Positions 7,132 to 16,769 are shown, counted from the stretch's first letter. The stretch: 25,158 bases of DNA from an uncultured Bacteroidales bacterium (GCA_902799875.1 CADCCH010000038.1:1-25158); one strand, 5' to 3'. Notes: generated by a model from the letters alone, not told the origin. Made by a program: numbers and translations.

Positions 7132-8826
7132 ATGGAAAAGACCATTACCATCTATTGTAAGAACACACACACCTATCATGAGGTGCCGCGTGGTATTTCG
7201 TTGATTCAACTCAAAGACCTCATCGGTTTTCAGATGAAGTACCCGATCATTGCGGCGCACGTGAACTACAAAGTGGAGAACCTGGACTTCTTGCTCTACA
7301 AGCCCAAAGATGTGGAGTTCCTGGACGCCAGCACTCCTTCCGGAATGCGTGTGTACGTTCGTACCCTCAGTATGGTCTTGTGTGCCGCTGTGAACGAGTT
7401 GTACCCCGAGATGGACTTGCGTGTGGAGCACCCGATCAGTAAAGGTTATTACTGCACCCTTCAATGGCACGAAGATAAGACGACCGAACTGGGCGAAGAG
7501 AAAGAACCGCCGGTACTGACGTACGAAATGGTCAAAGCCATAAAGGAACGAATGCTGCAGATCATCGCCGAAAACAGACCGATCATCGAAGAGGAGAAAC
7601 AGACCAAAGAGGTGATAAAGATGTTTGCCGAGCGATACAACAACGAGTCATCCATCTTCGAGGCGCTCGGTAACCCTTACTGCCGTTACTTCCGCATGGG
7701 TGAGTATATCGATTATTATACGAATGTCCTTCTGCCCAGCTCCGGATACATCAATGTTTTTGATATCCAGACTTTCCAGGACGGTCTGCTCGTTCGGATT
7801 CCGAACCGAAACAACCCGACCGTACTGGAGGATGTCGTTTCGCAGGATAAGATGTACTCGATCTTCCAGGAATATAACCGTTGGAACAAACTGCTGCATA
7901 TCCGGAACGTAAGTGATTTCAACGTAGCCTGCAAGCAGAACAAGTCCTTTGGACTTATCAAGTTAGCGGAGGCACTGCACGAGAAGAAAATCGCCCAGAT
8001 AGCCGATGCCATCGCCGAGAAACGACCTAAGATCGTCTTCATCTCCGGTGCTTCGTCTTCCGGTAAGACCACTTTCTCCAAACGTTTGCAGATTCAACTT
8101 TTGGTAGACGGTATCCGTCCTGAAGTGCTCTCTATGGATGATTACTTTGTCAACCGTGTGGATACACCTAAGGATGCGAACGGGGAGTACGATTTTGAGC
8201 ATGTCAATGCCGTCGATCTGCCTTTCTTCCGCGAGCAGATACATGATCTGCTGGACGGCAAAGAGGTGAACCTGCCGACCTATGACTTTACCAAAGGTGA
8301 ACGTGTCTTCCGTGGTAACAAGCTCAAACTGCAGAAAGACTCCGTGCTGGTCATCGAAGGTCTGCATGCCCTCAACCCGATCATCTTACCCGATGTGGAT
8401 AAGAACCTGACCTATAAGATTTACGTCTCTGCCCTTACGACCATCAATATCGATAACCACAACTGGATCCCGACGACCGATATCCGTCTGCTCCGCCGCG
8501 TGGTACGCGACTATAAGTACCGCGGTTTCTCGGCTCGTGAGACGATTGCTCGCTGTCCGTCTGTGGTACGTGGTGAGACCAAATGGGTCTATCCCTTCCA
8601 GGAAGAAGCCGATGTGATGTTTAACTCCGCTCTTATCTTTGAGTTCGCGGTACTCAAACGTCACGCCGAGCCTATTTTGTCCGAAGTACCTAAGTTCTGC
8701 GAGGAATATACGGAAGCACATAGATTGCTGAAGTTCCTGCAGTACTTCATTCCGATTCCCGAGAAAGAAATTCCGCCTACGTCGTTCTTGCGTGAGTTCG
8801 TCGGTGGTTCGTCCTTTAGATATTAA
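7132..8826 (+). CDS. TGS-domain nucleoside (uridine-type) kinase
   Basis: A 564-residue cytoplasmic protein typical of Bacteroidota nucleoside kinases. Residues 1-65 are a TGS-like β-grasp domain (ITIYCKNTHTYHEVPRGISL). Residues about 75-230 resemble the second domain of threonyl-tRNA synthetase (AAVNELYPEMDLRVEHPISKG), but the HxxxH metal motif is replaced by MVLCA, so editing activity is probably lost. The C-terminal half is a uridine-kinase-like P-loop domain with GASSSGKTT (306-314), the SMDDYFVNR segment, a DLPFF/DLLDGKEVNLPTYDF region and VIEGLHALNP, which supports phosphorylation of a nucleoside by NTP. It is embedded 3 bp after kdsA and 5 bp before the SPOR gene. The exact substrate is not readable from sequence. 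Confidence 0.88.
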   Translation: MEKTITIYCKNTHTYHEVPRGISLIQLKDLIGFQMKYPIIAAHVNYKVENLDFLLYKPKDVEFLDASTPSGMRVYVRTLSMVLCAAVNELYPEMDLRVEHPISKGYYCTLQWHEDKTTELGEEKEPPVLTYEMVKAIKERMLQIIAENRPIIEEEKQTKEVIKMFAERYNNESSIFEALGNPYCRYFRMGEYIDYYTNVLLPSSGYINVFDIQTFQDGLLVRIPNRNNPTVLEDVVSQDKMYSIFQEYNRWNKLLHIRNVSDFNVACKQNKSFGLIKLAEALHEKKIAQIADAIAEKRPKIVFISGASSSGKTTFSKRLQIQLLVDGIRPEVLSMDDYFVNRVDTPKDANGEYDFEHVNAVDLPFFREQIHDLLDGKEVNLPTYDFTKGERVFRGNKLKLQKDSVLVIEGLHALNPIILPDVDKNLTYKIYVSALTTINIDNHNWIPTTDIRLLRRVVRDYKYRGFSARETIARCPSVVRGETKWVYPFQEEADVMFNSALIFEFAVLKRHAEPILSEVPKFCEEYTEAHRLLKFLQYFIPIPEKEIPPTSFLREFVGGSSFRY

Positions 8827-8831
8827 ACGCC

Positions 8832-9221
8832 ATGCATGTACTGTTAGTCATATTATTATCGATCTTCGACTCCCTTCCGGGCGTGCAGATCATCCAGGAC
8901 TCCACTGTCGCCGTGCTGTTGGACGAGGCTGTCACCGGTAAGCATGAGCTGGTGGAAATGGATGGATACCGCGTGCAGATATACTCGTCTAATCAGCAGC
9001 AGATGGCCAAAACCGAGGCGCTGGATCTGGAGCAAAAACTGCGCGATGCTGTGAACCAGACCATCTACGTCCAGTACCTGCCGCCGTTCTGGAAAGTGCG
9101 TATCGGTGACTTCCGAACCTACGAAGAGGCGAAAGAATATAAAAAAGAGTTCGTTACACAATTCCCTGCTTTGATGGGAGATACGTATATTGTGCGCGAT
9201 AAAATACAAGTAATGCAATAA
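8832..9221 (+). CDS. SPOR-domain periplasmic protein
   Basis: A 129-residue protein. The first 19 residues ([19 protein letters not shown]) form a hydrophobic export signal, although it lacks the usual basic start. Residues about 44-127 form a SPOR fold: [20 protein letters not shown], then [22 protein letters not shown] and a final YIVRDKIQV strand. SPOR domains bind glycan strands of peptidoglycan lacking stem peptides, often at division sites. Its stop TAA shares one base with the folE start (taATG), so the two are probably co-translated. A role in cell-wall metabolism is inferred from the domain; no other domain is present. Confidence 0.85.
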   Translation: MHVLLVILLSIFDSLPGVQIIQDSTVAVLLDEAVTGKHELVEMDGYRVQIYSSNQQQMAKTEALDLEQKLRDAVNQTIYVQYLPPFWKVRIGDFRTYEEAKEYKKEFVTQFPALMGDTYIVRDKIQVMQ

Positions 9222-9805
9222 TGGATTTGCAAGAGTTTCATAGTAATCCCGAGGTAACGGCCGCGATAGAGAAAGCAGTCGAAGCCACGCTCATACAGAT
9301 CGGTGAAGACCCGCAACGCGAAGGTCTCAAGAAGACCCCGCACCGCGTAGGCAATGCCATCCAGTTCCTCACCAAAGGCTATAAAGAGGATCCTGAAGCC
9401 ATTCTTCGTTCCGCCCTCTTTGAGGAAGACTATCGTCAGATGGTAGTGGTCAAAGATATCGATTTCTACTCCCTCTGCGAACACCACATGCTGCCTTTCT
9501 TCGGTAAGGTGCATGTCGCGTATATCCCCAACGGACGGATCACCGGACTCAGTAAGATTGCCCGTGTGGTGGATGTCTTTGCCCGTCGTTTGCAAGTTCA
9601 GGAACGTCTCACGACCCAGATCAAGGATTGTATCCAAAACACCCTCGATCCGCTCGGTGTCATGGTGGTTATAGAAGCGGAACACCTCTGCATGCAGATG
9701 CGAGGTGTTCAGAAACAGCACGCCATGACCGTCACGTCCGATTTTACCGGCGTCTTCAATCAAGCCAAGACCCGCGAAGAGTTCATGAAACTCATTAAGG
9801 GTTAA
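9221..9805 (+). CDS. folE: GTP cyclohydrolase I
   Basis: Converts GTP to 7,8-dihydroneopterin triphosphate, the first step of folate (and related pterin) synthesis. The 194 residues hold the complete family core: [16 protein letters not shown] (28-43), [20 protein letters not shown] with zinc ligands Cys86 and His89, [20 protein letters not shown] (109-128) and [12 protein letters not shown] with the third zinc ligand Cys157, then SDFTGVF near the end. It is the last gene of the gyrB operon. Its TAA stop at 9803-9805 overlaps the stop codon of the convergent gene, leaving no room for an intergenic terminator. Confidence 0.96.
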   Translation: MDLQEFHSNPEVTAAIEKAVEATLIQIGEDPQREGLKKTPHRVGNAIQFLTKGYKEDPEAILRSALFEEDYRQMVVVKDIDFYSLCEHHMLPFFGKVHVAYIPNGRITGLSKIARVVDVFARRLQVQERLTTQIKDCIQNTLDPLGVMVVIEAEHLCMQMRGVQKQHAMTVTSDFTGVFNQAKTREEFMKLIKG

Positions 9806-11319
9806 CGGAAAATATTCATCTCTTCTGTCTCTCCCTCGGCTTCTATACCTGCTGCAGAAAGCAACGAGTAGAACAGGTAATCCGTGCGGTATCGTTTGTC
9901 TTTATTGGCATGCAATGCCGCTATTTTCTCCGGATAGCGTGCGGCATAGCGCTCGGAGTACCAAACCACGCACGCCGGATTTTGTACGCACGGTATCTCA
10001 TGCCCATGTAGGTAGTACCCCTCTTCCCCTAAGGCCTCTCCGTGATCCGATTGAAAGACCACTAAGGCACACTCATCCTCTACGCTGCGAATAACCGCGT
10101 CTAAAAAATAATCGATATACAACACCGTGTTGTCATAGGAGTTAATGAGTCGCTCTATACTGTTGTTGGTAACCACTCGGTTTGTGGTCGTGGGTTGAAA
10201 GCGTTGTAGCCTTTCCGGACAATGTGCGTTGTAGTACCAGTGACTGCCTATGGTATGTAGTACATAGAAAGTTCGCGCCGGACGAGGCATATATACGCTA
10301 TCCAAAGCACCTAATAAGGCTTCATCCAACCACTCGGAATATACATAGACGGACTTACCTACATTCACAAATTGCATTGTGTCGGATTCCGAAATAAAAG
10401 AAGCATATACTTCGCACTTGTCCTGACTGGATAACCAGGCAGTAGCGAAACCTGTCTCACCCAAGATACGAATGAACGAACATTCGTTATATTGGTATTC
10501 CCTATGTGCGCTATCTGCCCGTGACAGCATATACGGTAGGCAAATGTCCGTGTAGGTCTGTTCGCTGAAGATATGCGGGAAAGAGACCACATTCGCACGC
10601 GCTGCCAAAAGTGGTGTCGTAGCACGCTCGTAGCCGTTGAGCTGTAGGTGATCGGCACGAGTAGATTCGCCTAAAACAAACACCACCGTGAGCGAATCGG
10701 CCTTGTCCTTAACCTCGTAATTAGGTACAATACGTATCTCGCTCTCGCATTGAAAACTGAGCAAATAGCTATAGGTGTGATAGCCGATGTTACATGGGAA
10801 ACGCTGGTTGAGAACGATACTAGTCAAGGAGTGCTTTGCGTTCACATAACCGGTGAAGAGGAGAAGACCAATAAGTATATGGGCCCAAGAGCGGTGTACG
10901 TCAATTTTCGTCCAGCGCCACCAAATCAGCACGCCGCAAATCAACAGATGCAGTACCACCCAAGCGATTAACTGCCATGAGATAACGCCCATGGCTTCCT
11001 CCGGGTTCGTGTGCAAAGTGACGTCGATAATCATCGGCGTGAAGGCGATATGGTATCCTACACGGTAGAAAGCAAGGGCCGAACCTAATAGAGCCCATAC
11101 CGGCAACAGAACAACTGTCACGTAACGGTTGGCTCCGATGACATAAAGCAGTAATAAGGCCGCTATACTGCAGGCCCCGATAAAACCGAGCACCGTACAG
11201 AGAGAACGCAGACTCTCTATAGGGTTGTCAATAAAATCCGGCGCAATAAAACAAACGGCCGTCCATATAGTCGCAACGACTACCCAGAGTGCATATTTCC
11301 ACCAATTCTTTTTTTGCAT
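9802..11319 (-). CDS. Phosphoethanolamine transferase-like inner-membrane protein (sulfatase superfamily)
   Basis: A 505-residue protein. The N-terminal ~170 residues contain about five membrane helices (for example [67 protein letters not shown]). The periplasmic part is an alkaline-phosphatase/sulfatase-type catalytic domain: [16 protein letters not shown] with metal ligand Glu218 and nucleophile Thr220, [12 protein letters not shown] (353-363), [18 protein letters not shown] with Asp425, His426 and His438. This matches EptA/CptA-type enzymes that move phosphoethanolamine from phosphatidylethanolamine to lipid A or LPS core. It is 6 bp behind the PorZ-like gene and is the last gene of that operon. 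The exact acceptor is unknown; the family call is strong. Confidence 0.9.
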   Translation of the reverse strand: MQKKNWWKYALWVVVATIWTAVCFIAPDFIDNPIESLRSLCTVLGFIGACSIAALLLLYVIGANRYVTVVLLPVWALLGSALAFYRVGYHIAFTPMIIDVTLHTNPEEAMGVISWQLIAWVVLHLLICGVLIWWRWTKIDVHRSWAHILIGLLLFTGYVNAKHSLTSIVLNQRFPCNIGYHTYSYLLSFQCESEIRIVPNYEVKDKADSLTVVFVLGESTRADHLQLNGYERATTPLLAARANVVSFPHIFSEQTYTDICLPYMLSRADSAHREYQYNECSFIRILGETGFATAWLSSQDKCEVYASFISESDTMQFVNVGKSVYVYSEWLDEALLGALDSVYMPRPARTFYVLHTIGSHWYYNAHCPERLQRFQPTTTNRVVTNNSIERLINSYDNTVLYIDYFLDAVIRSVEDECALVVFQSDHGEALGEEGYYLHGHEIPCVQNPACVVWYSERYAARYPEKIAALHANKDKRYRTDYLFYSLLSAAGIEAEGETEEMNIFR

Positions 11320-11325
11320 ATGCGT

Positions 11326-14300
11326 CTATCGTATCACTAGTATCTTCACTGCTACGTGCCCTCCAATGGCGTTGCAGAGTGCTGTATAAACACCTGCTGT
11401 AGCTCGACGGCCATCCGGTAGCTTACCGTCCCATACGGCAGTACCTCCTTGACTCCGGGTCTTGCATACCAGGTTTCCTCCCGAGTCGATAATATTCACT
11501 TCCGTGTTATCCATCAGTCCGACTATGCTGATATAGCCGTCGTAGTCAGGTCGTACCGGATTGGGGAAGGCGTAGTTACCGTCCATATCCTCGTGCGGTT
11601 CACTCGCATCGCTCATATACGAAGCAATACCTTTATCCGTCCCGACAAACACTTCTCCCGTCTTCGGCAGAATAGCCACTGATTGAATACTATTCGACGG
11701 TAACAGGCTGTTCGTTTCTGTAAAATGAGCTACTGTAATGGTGTCGTCTTGAATGAGATATAAACCGGAGTTGGCGGTGCCTATCCACATTCGGTTTCCT
11801 CCGTCTACCGCCAAACAGTTAATCTTCTCATCTCCTAACAGATAGTCGCCCAGACCCGTGCCGTCATTGCGTGGAATGATAATTCGCTGGCAGGCATTGG
11901 AGGTAAAGAAATCAACCTCTGCCGGGATAACCAAAAGTCCCTGATCCGTACCTATCCAGATACGGTTCTTGCGGTCTTGGGCAAAGCATAGGAAATTAGT
12001 AGGAGTAAGAATGTTTCCGTTTTGGTCCACAAAAGTGCTTCGCGCGATACAGCGGTCGTCACCGCTTATAGTCGGTGTACCACCGTCGTTCAACAATATA
12101 AGACAAGTCTCACCTCGTTGATCCATCATCCATTTCCATTGACTATTGCGTCGATCCGTCCATATACCCGTAGGTGTGGTGAAATTGATACTCTTACCTC
12201 CGTTTCGCAACGGTAATCCTTTCCACTGGCCATAAGGTGTCCGGATATGTAACGGATAACCTATGGACGTGCAGTTCAGTACGTATAGGTTTCCTTCCTT
12301 ATCCAACATCGCTCCTTCGGTACGCGTGTAACCATCCCTCCGGGCTCCTGGACTAGTAGTGCGTAGGGTGCTGTTCACACTGTCGTAATGCTGAACCGCT
12401 TTGTAGTCGTCGAACTCAAACACACCGGTGCCGTAGGTGGCTACGAAGAAATGACCGGCCTTCGTCGAGTCAACGGCATAACTGACAGCATCTAGCATAT
12501 AGTGTCCCGTAAGACTGTTGGTATGCCATGCCGGAATATGTATCCAGTGAAAACCTACGTAAACACTCAAATTGCCGGCACGATTGAACTGAGTTGCCCA
12601 ACGTCCTCCCGGAGCCACATAGATCTGATTATGTGCGGCAAATAAACGGTAGCTGTCGTTGCTTCTCGGACCTTCTGGCATGAATGAACTGAAGGCCCCG
12701 TCTGCCAACCGTACCAAACCGCTACCCTTACCTCCGAACCAATATTGGTTGTTGCAATAAATGGCATCCTGAACGGTATGGAGCGTGTCGATGATTTGCA
12801 ATTTGTTGGCGTCCGTTAAAAGAGATAACTGATTCCCTTTCTCCCTGTAGGTCAAGAAACGTCCCTCACTCACATGGATCCAATTGAGCGAGTCCGGTAA
12901 GACTTGCGTCCACTGAACACCGTCACGACGGTAGAGTAGTGAATCTGCAAAAAGCGCATAGATATGTCCCTGATAGACAGCGGCGTGTCGTACCTCCTCG
13001 GTGGGAATAGTATCGTATTTCCAGTACGTATAATCTACCAGGTTATCTTTTAGAGCCGCTTTGTATAAGCGGTCGAATGAGAAGGCATACAGCGAGTCTC
13101 CTTGTTCTATAATATGCTGAATGGCGATAGAGGCAGCGTCGTTGCCTATGTAATAGGTGTCACTTACTTCTGCTTTCTTGGTGTTGATGGCCAATATGCC
13201 AAATTCCATTGCCAGATACGAGTAGCGACTACCCACGCATATTGCATTGATATCAACAGGCATAGAGCCGGCCTTCATGGATATATCGGGCATAGGCGTT
13301 ACTTTGCCGTTGTCACTCAATAAATCAATCTGACCGTTTTCGTACGCAATAATCAATTGACCCGAATGCGGGTCATACGCAATATGCGCTACCGAGGAAC
13401 CGCTTAAACCCGTGGATTTATTCCAATATTCAATATGTTCGTCTTCTCGGTCCACGCAGAATAAGCTACCGTCTGCTTTCGCATAAACAGCGTGCTTGGT
13501 GGCGGCTACTTCTTGCAGGTCATAATAGGAGGGATGCAGCGTCCATTGCATAACATGACCTTTGTCCAAATCCTCCTCGTCATCCCTATAGGAGTCATCG
13601 GAGATACCTCCCTCCGTTCCGTTGGGATCGTACTCTACCAATCCATCTGCGGTACCTATGAAGGTTCGGTCTGTCAATACGTCGTGGGCCAAAGACAATA
13701 TACCATTGGACGGCATGGCTGTGTTTTCGGTGGTGTAATGCATTACAATCTCATCCGCTGCTTCGTTGAGAATATATACACCAATACTCTGCGAGCCTAT
13801 CCAAATCTGACCATCTTGATCTTGACAAATAGCATTGATCTGTTGCCCACTCAAAACAGACTCTCCATTCTCTTGGATATCCGGTTGGACAATAGCATCG
13901 GAGAGGAAGAAATCGGTTTTGGCGTCGATATAAGCCACACCTTGCTCTGTTCCTACCCAGATACGTCCCAAGCGGTCCTGAACCATCGTATAGATAAACT
14001 CCGGTCGGAAAGACTGACCGTATTGATTCGTCCACTCCTGGCGCACAATCACCCGGTCGTCGGCTGCATCGTAAGTGCCTTTGTCATCCACCAGACATAC
14101 GCAGGCGCTGGCGCGTGCACAAGCAATCCATTTATGATGGCTCTCTCGCCAATCGATCAGAAACGCACCGGGGGTCGTTATCTCGAAAGCTTCATTCCCT
14201 ACCGTGATTGGAATAGCGTGCCATTCACCCCGTTGGTCGATACAGTGTAAACGGCCGATATCTCCCGATTGTACTAACCATACGCGACCGTCTTGGTCGT

Positions 14301-15405
14301 ACACACTGCAATCAACACGTGTGTAACTGGCAGGATTAGTCGAGGTCGGGAAGAGACTGTTGTTCTCTCCTCCGGCAATGAAATAATTGAGTTGCGTGTT
14401 GTTGCGGAACTCATATAAACCGGTACCGTAGGCCGTTACATAACAATGGTAGCGGTCATCCGGATCAACTGCGACGTTCATGAAATCGGTAGCCGCCTTA
14501 CCTGTAGTCGTGTGGATGTTGCTTTGAGGAATGTTCATCCAGGCATGGCCGTCATAACGCATTAGACAGCCCGGACGATAATACTGCACAGCCCAACGCC
14601 CACCCGGAACAACATATAAGATACCGTTAGAGGCGGTCATCCGATACGGTGTATTCACCAGCGGACCTTGCGGTTTATAGGTCAAACGACCTGCAGGCGT
14701 TACACGAATAATACCCTCCGACTTACCGGCATACCATTCATCGCTCCCGTCTTTGTAATGCACCCCTTTGTCGATATCCCGCGTTATGCGACCCAAGGGT
14801 TCGGAACGCCAGTAATGATAGTCCGACAACGGATCACGTAATGACGCACAGTACACCAGATCGTCTGTAAACGCGTATATGCTGTCGTTCGTCAGTTTTA
14901 CATCTTTCACCGGTGTCTCCAATCCGCCCGGTTGTAACCAGTAACTGTCCACCAGTTTGTTCTCCCGCAAGTCCAAGGTCTGAACCCCGTAATGCGTAGA
15001 TAAGTAGGCCGTCCGACCATTCAACGTCACGTTGTAGATCGTCTTGCGTTGCGTCATATCCTTGTTGTACAACTCACTGAGGTACGTCACTCCATTCGAC
15101 TTTAAGATATCTATCTTACCGTTTCCGTACGCAATAAGCAACTGCTTTCCGGTCTTGTCGTAATAGATACACGTGATTCCGGTCTCGTGCAGCCCCGACA
15201 GACGGTTATACACCTCTATCCTCTCGCTCTGTTTCTCGACACTGTACAAACTGCCGTCCGAAACAGCAAACACTTTGTCTGAACCTAACGCAATCTGCGT
15301 CACGTTGTTGTACGCAAAATGTGTCCGCCATGCCTCTGCCTTGCCCGATATGTGGAATAACGAACAAAGAACCAAGACTACTATAATCCGTAACCTATAA
15401 CCCAT
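11326..15405 (-). CDS. Double-length PorZ-like β-propeller protein with T9SS-type C-terminal domain
   Basis: A 1359-residue secreted protein with a signal peptide (about 1-25, RLRIIVVLVLCSLFHISGKAEA). Residues about 25-610 form one PorZ-like module (WRTHFAYNNVTQIAL, LLIAYGNGKIDIL, YGTGLYEF, RIWVGTEQGVAYID). Residues about 619-1270 repeat the same order (WTLHPSYYDLQEVAA, LIIAYENGQIDLL, YGTGVFEF, RIWIGTDQGLLVIP). The last ~80 residues (YAFPNPVRPDYDG to VKILVIR) are a type IX secretion C-terminal-type domain. Known PorZ, part of the sortase/attachment complex that delivers anionic LPS to cargo, is about 780 residues with two propellers plus this domain. Here the propeller unit is duplicated. The start is the second of two ATGs in a heptamer repeat, since the first reads into TAG after five codons. 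It sits 12 bp after rdgB and shares its operon with a likely LPS-modifying transferase. Confidence 0.8.
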   Translation of the reverse strand: MGYRLRIIVVLVLCSLFHISGKAEAWRTHFAYNNVTQIALGSDKVFAVSDGSLYSVEKQSERIEVYNRLSGLHETGITCIYYDKTGKQLLIAYGNGKIDILKSNGVTYLSELYNKDMTQRKTIYNVTLNGRTAYLSTHYGVQTLDLRENKLVDSYWLQPGGLETPVKDVKLTNDSIYAFTDDLVYCASLRDPLSDYHYWRSEPLGRITRDIDKGVHYKDGSDEWYAGKSEGIIRVTPAGRLTYKPQGPLVNTPYRMTASNGILYVVPGGRWAVQYYRPGCLMRYDGHAWMNIPQSNIHTTTGKAATDFMNVAVDPDDRYHCYVTAYGTGLYEFRNNTQLNYFIAGGENNSLFPTSTNPASYTRVDCSVYDQDGRVWLVQSGDIGRLHCIDQRGEWHAIPITVGNEAFEITTPGAFLIDWRESHHKWIACARASACVCLVDDKGTYDAADDRVIVRQEWTNQYGQSFRPEFIYTMVQDRLGRIWVGTEQGVAYIDAKTDFFLSDAIVQPDIQENGESVLSGQQINAICQDQDGQIWIGSQSIGVYILNEAADEIVMHYTTENTAMPSNGILSLAHDVLTDRTFIGTADGLVEYDPNGTEGGISDDSYRDDEEDLDKGHVMQWTLHPSYYDLQEVAATKHAVYAKADGSLFCVDREDEHIEYWNKSTGLSGSSVAHIAYDPHSGQLIIAYENGQIDLLSDNGKVTPMPDISMKAGSMPVDINAICVGSRYSYLAMEFGILAINTKKAEVSDTYYIGNDAASIAIQHIIEQGDSLYAFSFDRLYKAALKDNLVDYTYWKYDTIPTEEVRHAAVYQGHIYALFADSLLYRRDGVQWTQVLPDSLNWIHVSEGRFLTYREKGNQLSLLTDANKLQIIDTLHTVQDAIYCNNQYWFGGKGSGLVRLADGAFSSFMPEGPRSNDSYRLFAAHNQIYVAPGGRWATQFNRAGNLSVYVGFHWIHIPAWHTNSLTGHYMLDAVSYAVDSTKAGHFFVATYGTGVFEFDDYKAVQHYDSVNSTLRTTSPGARRDGYTRTEGAMLDKEGNLYVLNCTSIGYPLHIRTPYGQWKGLPLRNGGKSINFTTPTGIWTDRRNSQWKWMMDQRGETCLILLNDGGTPTISGDDRCIARSTFVDQNGNILTPTNFLCFAQDRKNRIWIGTDQGLLVIPAEVDFFTSNACQRIIIPRNDGTGLGDYLLGDEKINCLAVDGGNRMWIGTANSGLYLIQDDTITVAHFTETNSLLPSNSIQSVAILPKTGEVFVGTDKGIASYMSDASEPHEDMDGNYAFPNPVRPDYDGYISIVGLMDNTEVNIIDSGGNLVCKTRSQGGTAVWDGKLPDGRRATAGVYTALCNAIGGHVAVKILVIR

Positions 15406-15430
15406 AACCCATAACCTTTAACCTATCACC
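15391..15430. repeat. Heptamer repeat across the rdgB/PorZ-like gene junction
   Basis: The plus strand reads about six 7-bp units ending in AACC or CACC: TATAACC (15396-15402), CATAACC (15403-15409), CATAACC (15410-15416), then TTTAACC and TATCACC, with a half unit on the left. The array covers the last codons and stop of rdgB and the first codons of the PorZ-like gene, and supplies both ATG candidates for the latter. Confidence 0.6.
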
Positions 15431-16074
15431 TTTACCAGCGCTTGCAAAGCGCGTGCTCTGTGACTAATGCTGTTTTTTATCTCTGCCGGCAACTCCCCAA
15501 AGGTCTTGTCGTACCCTTCCGGAATAAACACCGGATCGTATCCGAATCCGCCTTCCCCGTATTCCTCCGTCGCGATCCGTCCCCGCACAACACCTTCTAC
15601 TTGCAAGGTATTGTGCCCTTCGGTCGCATTTTTGCGACCGCCGATCAACGTTATAACGGTCCTAAACTGCGCTCCCCGGTCTTCTTGGCCTTCCAGTTCC
15701 CGTAATGCTTTAGCTCGGTTTGCTGCGAAGATCTCCCTTTCTCCTTTCATTTTTAATCTTTCATTTTCCAAATACCACCTTGCCGTATATACACCCGGCT
15801 TTCCACCCAAAGCGTCTATCTCCAAACCCGTATCATCCGCAAACACTCCATCCACACCATTTAGCGCCGCGTCACCATTCATCAATCTATCATTGATAAA
15901 AGCGGCCACGGTGGACGCCTTTATCAAACTGTTCTCCTCCAGTGTCGTACCTGTCTCTTCGATATCCGCTTCGAAACCGATATCGCTCAGGCTCAGCACC
16001 TCGATGCCTTCCGGCATGATACGCCTCACTTCCTCTAACTTATGCGCATTATTGCTTGCAAAAACCAATCTCAT
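15418..16074 (-). CDS. rdgB: XTP/dITP diphosphatase (RdgB/HAM1 family)
   Basis: Hydrolyses non-canonical purine nucleotides (dITP, XTP) to the monophosphate, keeping them out of DNA and RNA. Family motifs are all present: FASNNAHKLEEV (5-16), EETGTTLEENSLIKA (39-53), FADDTGLEIDALGGKPGVYTARW (78-100) with Asp80/Asp81, GGFGYDPVFIP (175-185) and IKNSISHRARAL near the end with the SHR signature. At 218 residues it is about 20 longer than usual; the extra residues sit around NDRLMNGDAALNGVD (61-75) and in the charged stretch after the TARW motif (about 101-115). Its ATG overlaps the DUF2147 stop (ATGA), so the pair is translationally coupled. Confidence 0.95.
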   Translation of the reverse strand: MRLVFASNNAHKLEEVRRIMPEGIEVLSLSDIGFEADIEETGTTLEENSLIKASTVAAFINDRLMNGDAALNGVDGVFADDTGLEIDALGGKPGVYTARWYLENERLKMKGEREIFAANRAKALRELEGQEDRGAQFRTVITLIGGRKNATEGHNTLQVEGVVRGRIATEEYGEGGFGYDPVFIPEGYDKTFGELPAEIKNSISHRARALQALVKVIG

Positions 16075-16496
16075 CGCTCCCAGGTTTGATTACGTCCTAA
16101 AAATCCTCGTTTGTCCAGCGAACCGCGTAGCACTAACTTACCGTTCTTGAGGTATATCTTGCCGTAGTAGAACTTACCGCTCTCCGGATCCAGTACCTTT
16201 CCACCGACTAACTCACCGTCCTCTGCGTGCATACCGCGGATGATTACCAAACCCACAATCGGCGCGTTATGGTCCTTGTCCTTACATTGGTCGCACTTCA
16301 TATCCAGGTCCGTGTACATCAGCATCTTGCTGATCTTACCGTAATAGAGCCCGTCCGTACCTTTGTAGATAGTCACAACCGAGCGACGTTCACCGGTTTT
16401 GTCATCCACCGTCTTCCAGTCGCCCAAGATGCTGCTGATCTGTGCGTTCACACTCAGCGTCGCCAATAAAAGCACTATGATCCCGATTTTCCGCAT
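16071..16496 (-). CDS. Secreted DUF2147 family protein
   Basis: A 141-residue protein with a clear signal peptide (MRKIGIIVLLLATLSVNA). The mature part shows the DUF2147 pattern: ILGDWKTVDDKTGERRSVVTIYK, GLYYGKISKM, a DQCKDKDHN segment with two cysteines, IIRGMHAEDGELVGGKVLDPESGKFYYGKI and LVLRGSLDKRGFLGRNQTWER. Such proteins are small β-barrel-like exported proteins of unknown function, common in Bacteroidota. It is the first gene behind a good promoter (16516-16546) and overlaps rdgB by 4 bp. The two nearby cysteines could form a disulfide in the periplasm. Confidence 0.85.
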   Translation of the reverse strand: MRKIGIIVLLLATLSVNAQISSILGDWKTVDDKTGERRSVVTIYKGTDGLYYGKISKMLMYTDLDMKCDQCKDKDHNAPIVGLVIIRGMHAEDGELVGGKVLDPESGKFYYGKIYLKNGKLVLRGSLDKRGFLGRNQTWER

Positions 16497-16515
16497 GTTT
16501 ACTCAATTTAGGGTG

Positions 16516-16546
16516 CAAAGATACGGAATTTTTTCCACATATTCAA
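16516..16546 (-). promoter_or_regulatory. Promoter of the DUF2147-rdgB-PorZ-like-transferase operon
   Basis: On the minus strand TTG (complement of 16544-16546), 20 bp, TATCTTTG (complement of 16516-16523): a full match to the Bacteroidota consensus. The start site is expected near 16510, about 15 bp before the ATG at 16496. Confidence 0.75.
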
Positions 16547-16553
16547 GGAAAAT

Positions 16554-16575
16554 GCATTTTTTTTGCATTTTTTTT
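16554..16575. repeat. Two tandem GCA-T8 units between divergent promoters
   Basis: GCATTTTTTTT occurs twice in tandem (16554-16564, 16565-16575), followed by C and seven A. These phased T/A tracts lie between the divergent promoters at 16516-16546 and 16585-16615 and probably bend the DNA or act as upstream elements. Confidence 0.55.
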
Positions 16576-16584
16576 CAAAAAAAT

Positions 16585-16615
16585 TTGGTCAATTCAAAAA
16601 AAAGCAGTACTTTTG
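16585..16615 (+). promoter_or_regulatory. Promoter of the tRNA cluster
   Basis: TTG (16585-16587), 20 bp, TACTTTTG (16608-16615) match the Bacteroidota consensus exactly in form and spacing. The expected start near 16622 leaves a leader of about 50 nt before tRNA-Gly. Confidence 0.75.
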
Positions 16616-16670
16616 CACCCGCTTTCGGTTAAAGAGGGCATTGATCTAACTTTTAGAGTCAAAAAAGATT

Positions 16671-16743
<73 letters not shown>

Positions 16744-16769
16744 CTTTTTTTTTGCCGTTAGGCAAAAGA

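Noticed and set aside
16750..16767. Intrinsic terminator between tRNA-Gly and tRNA-Leu
   Set aside because: The TTTTGCC/GGCAAAA stem has its T run on the 5' side and none after the 3' arm on either strand, so it does not fit a terminator.
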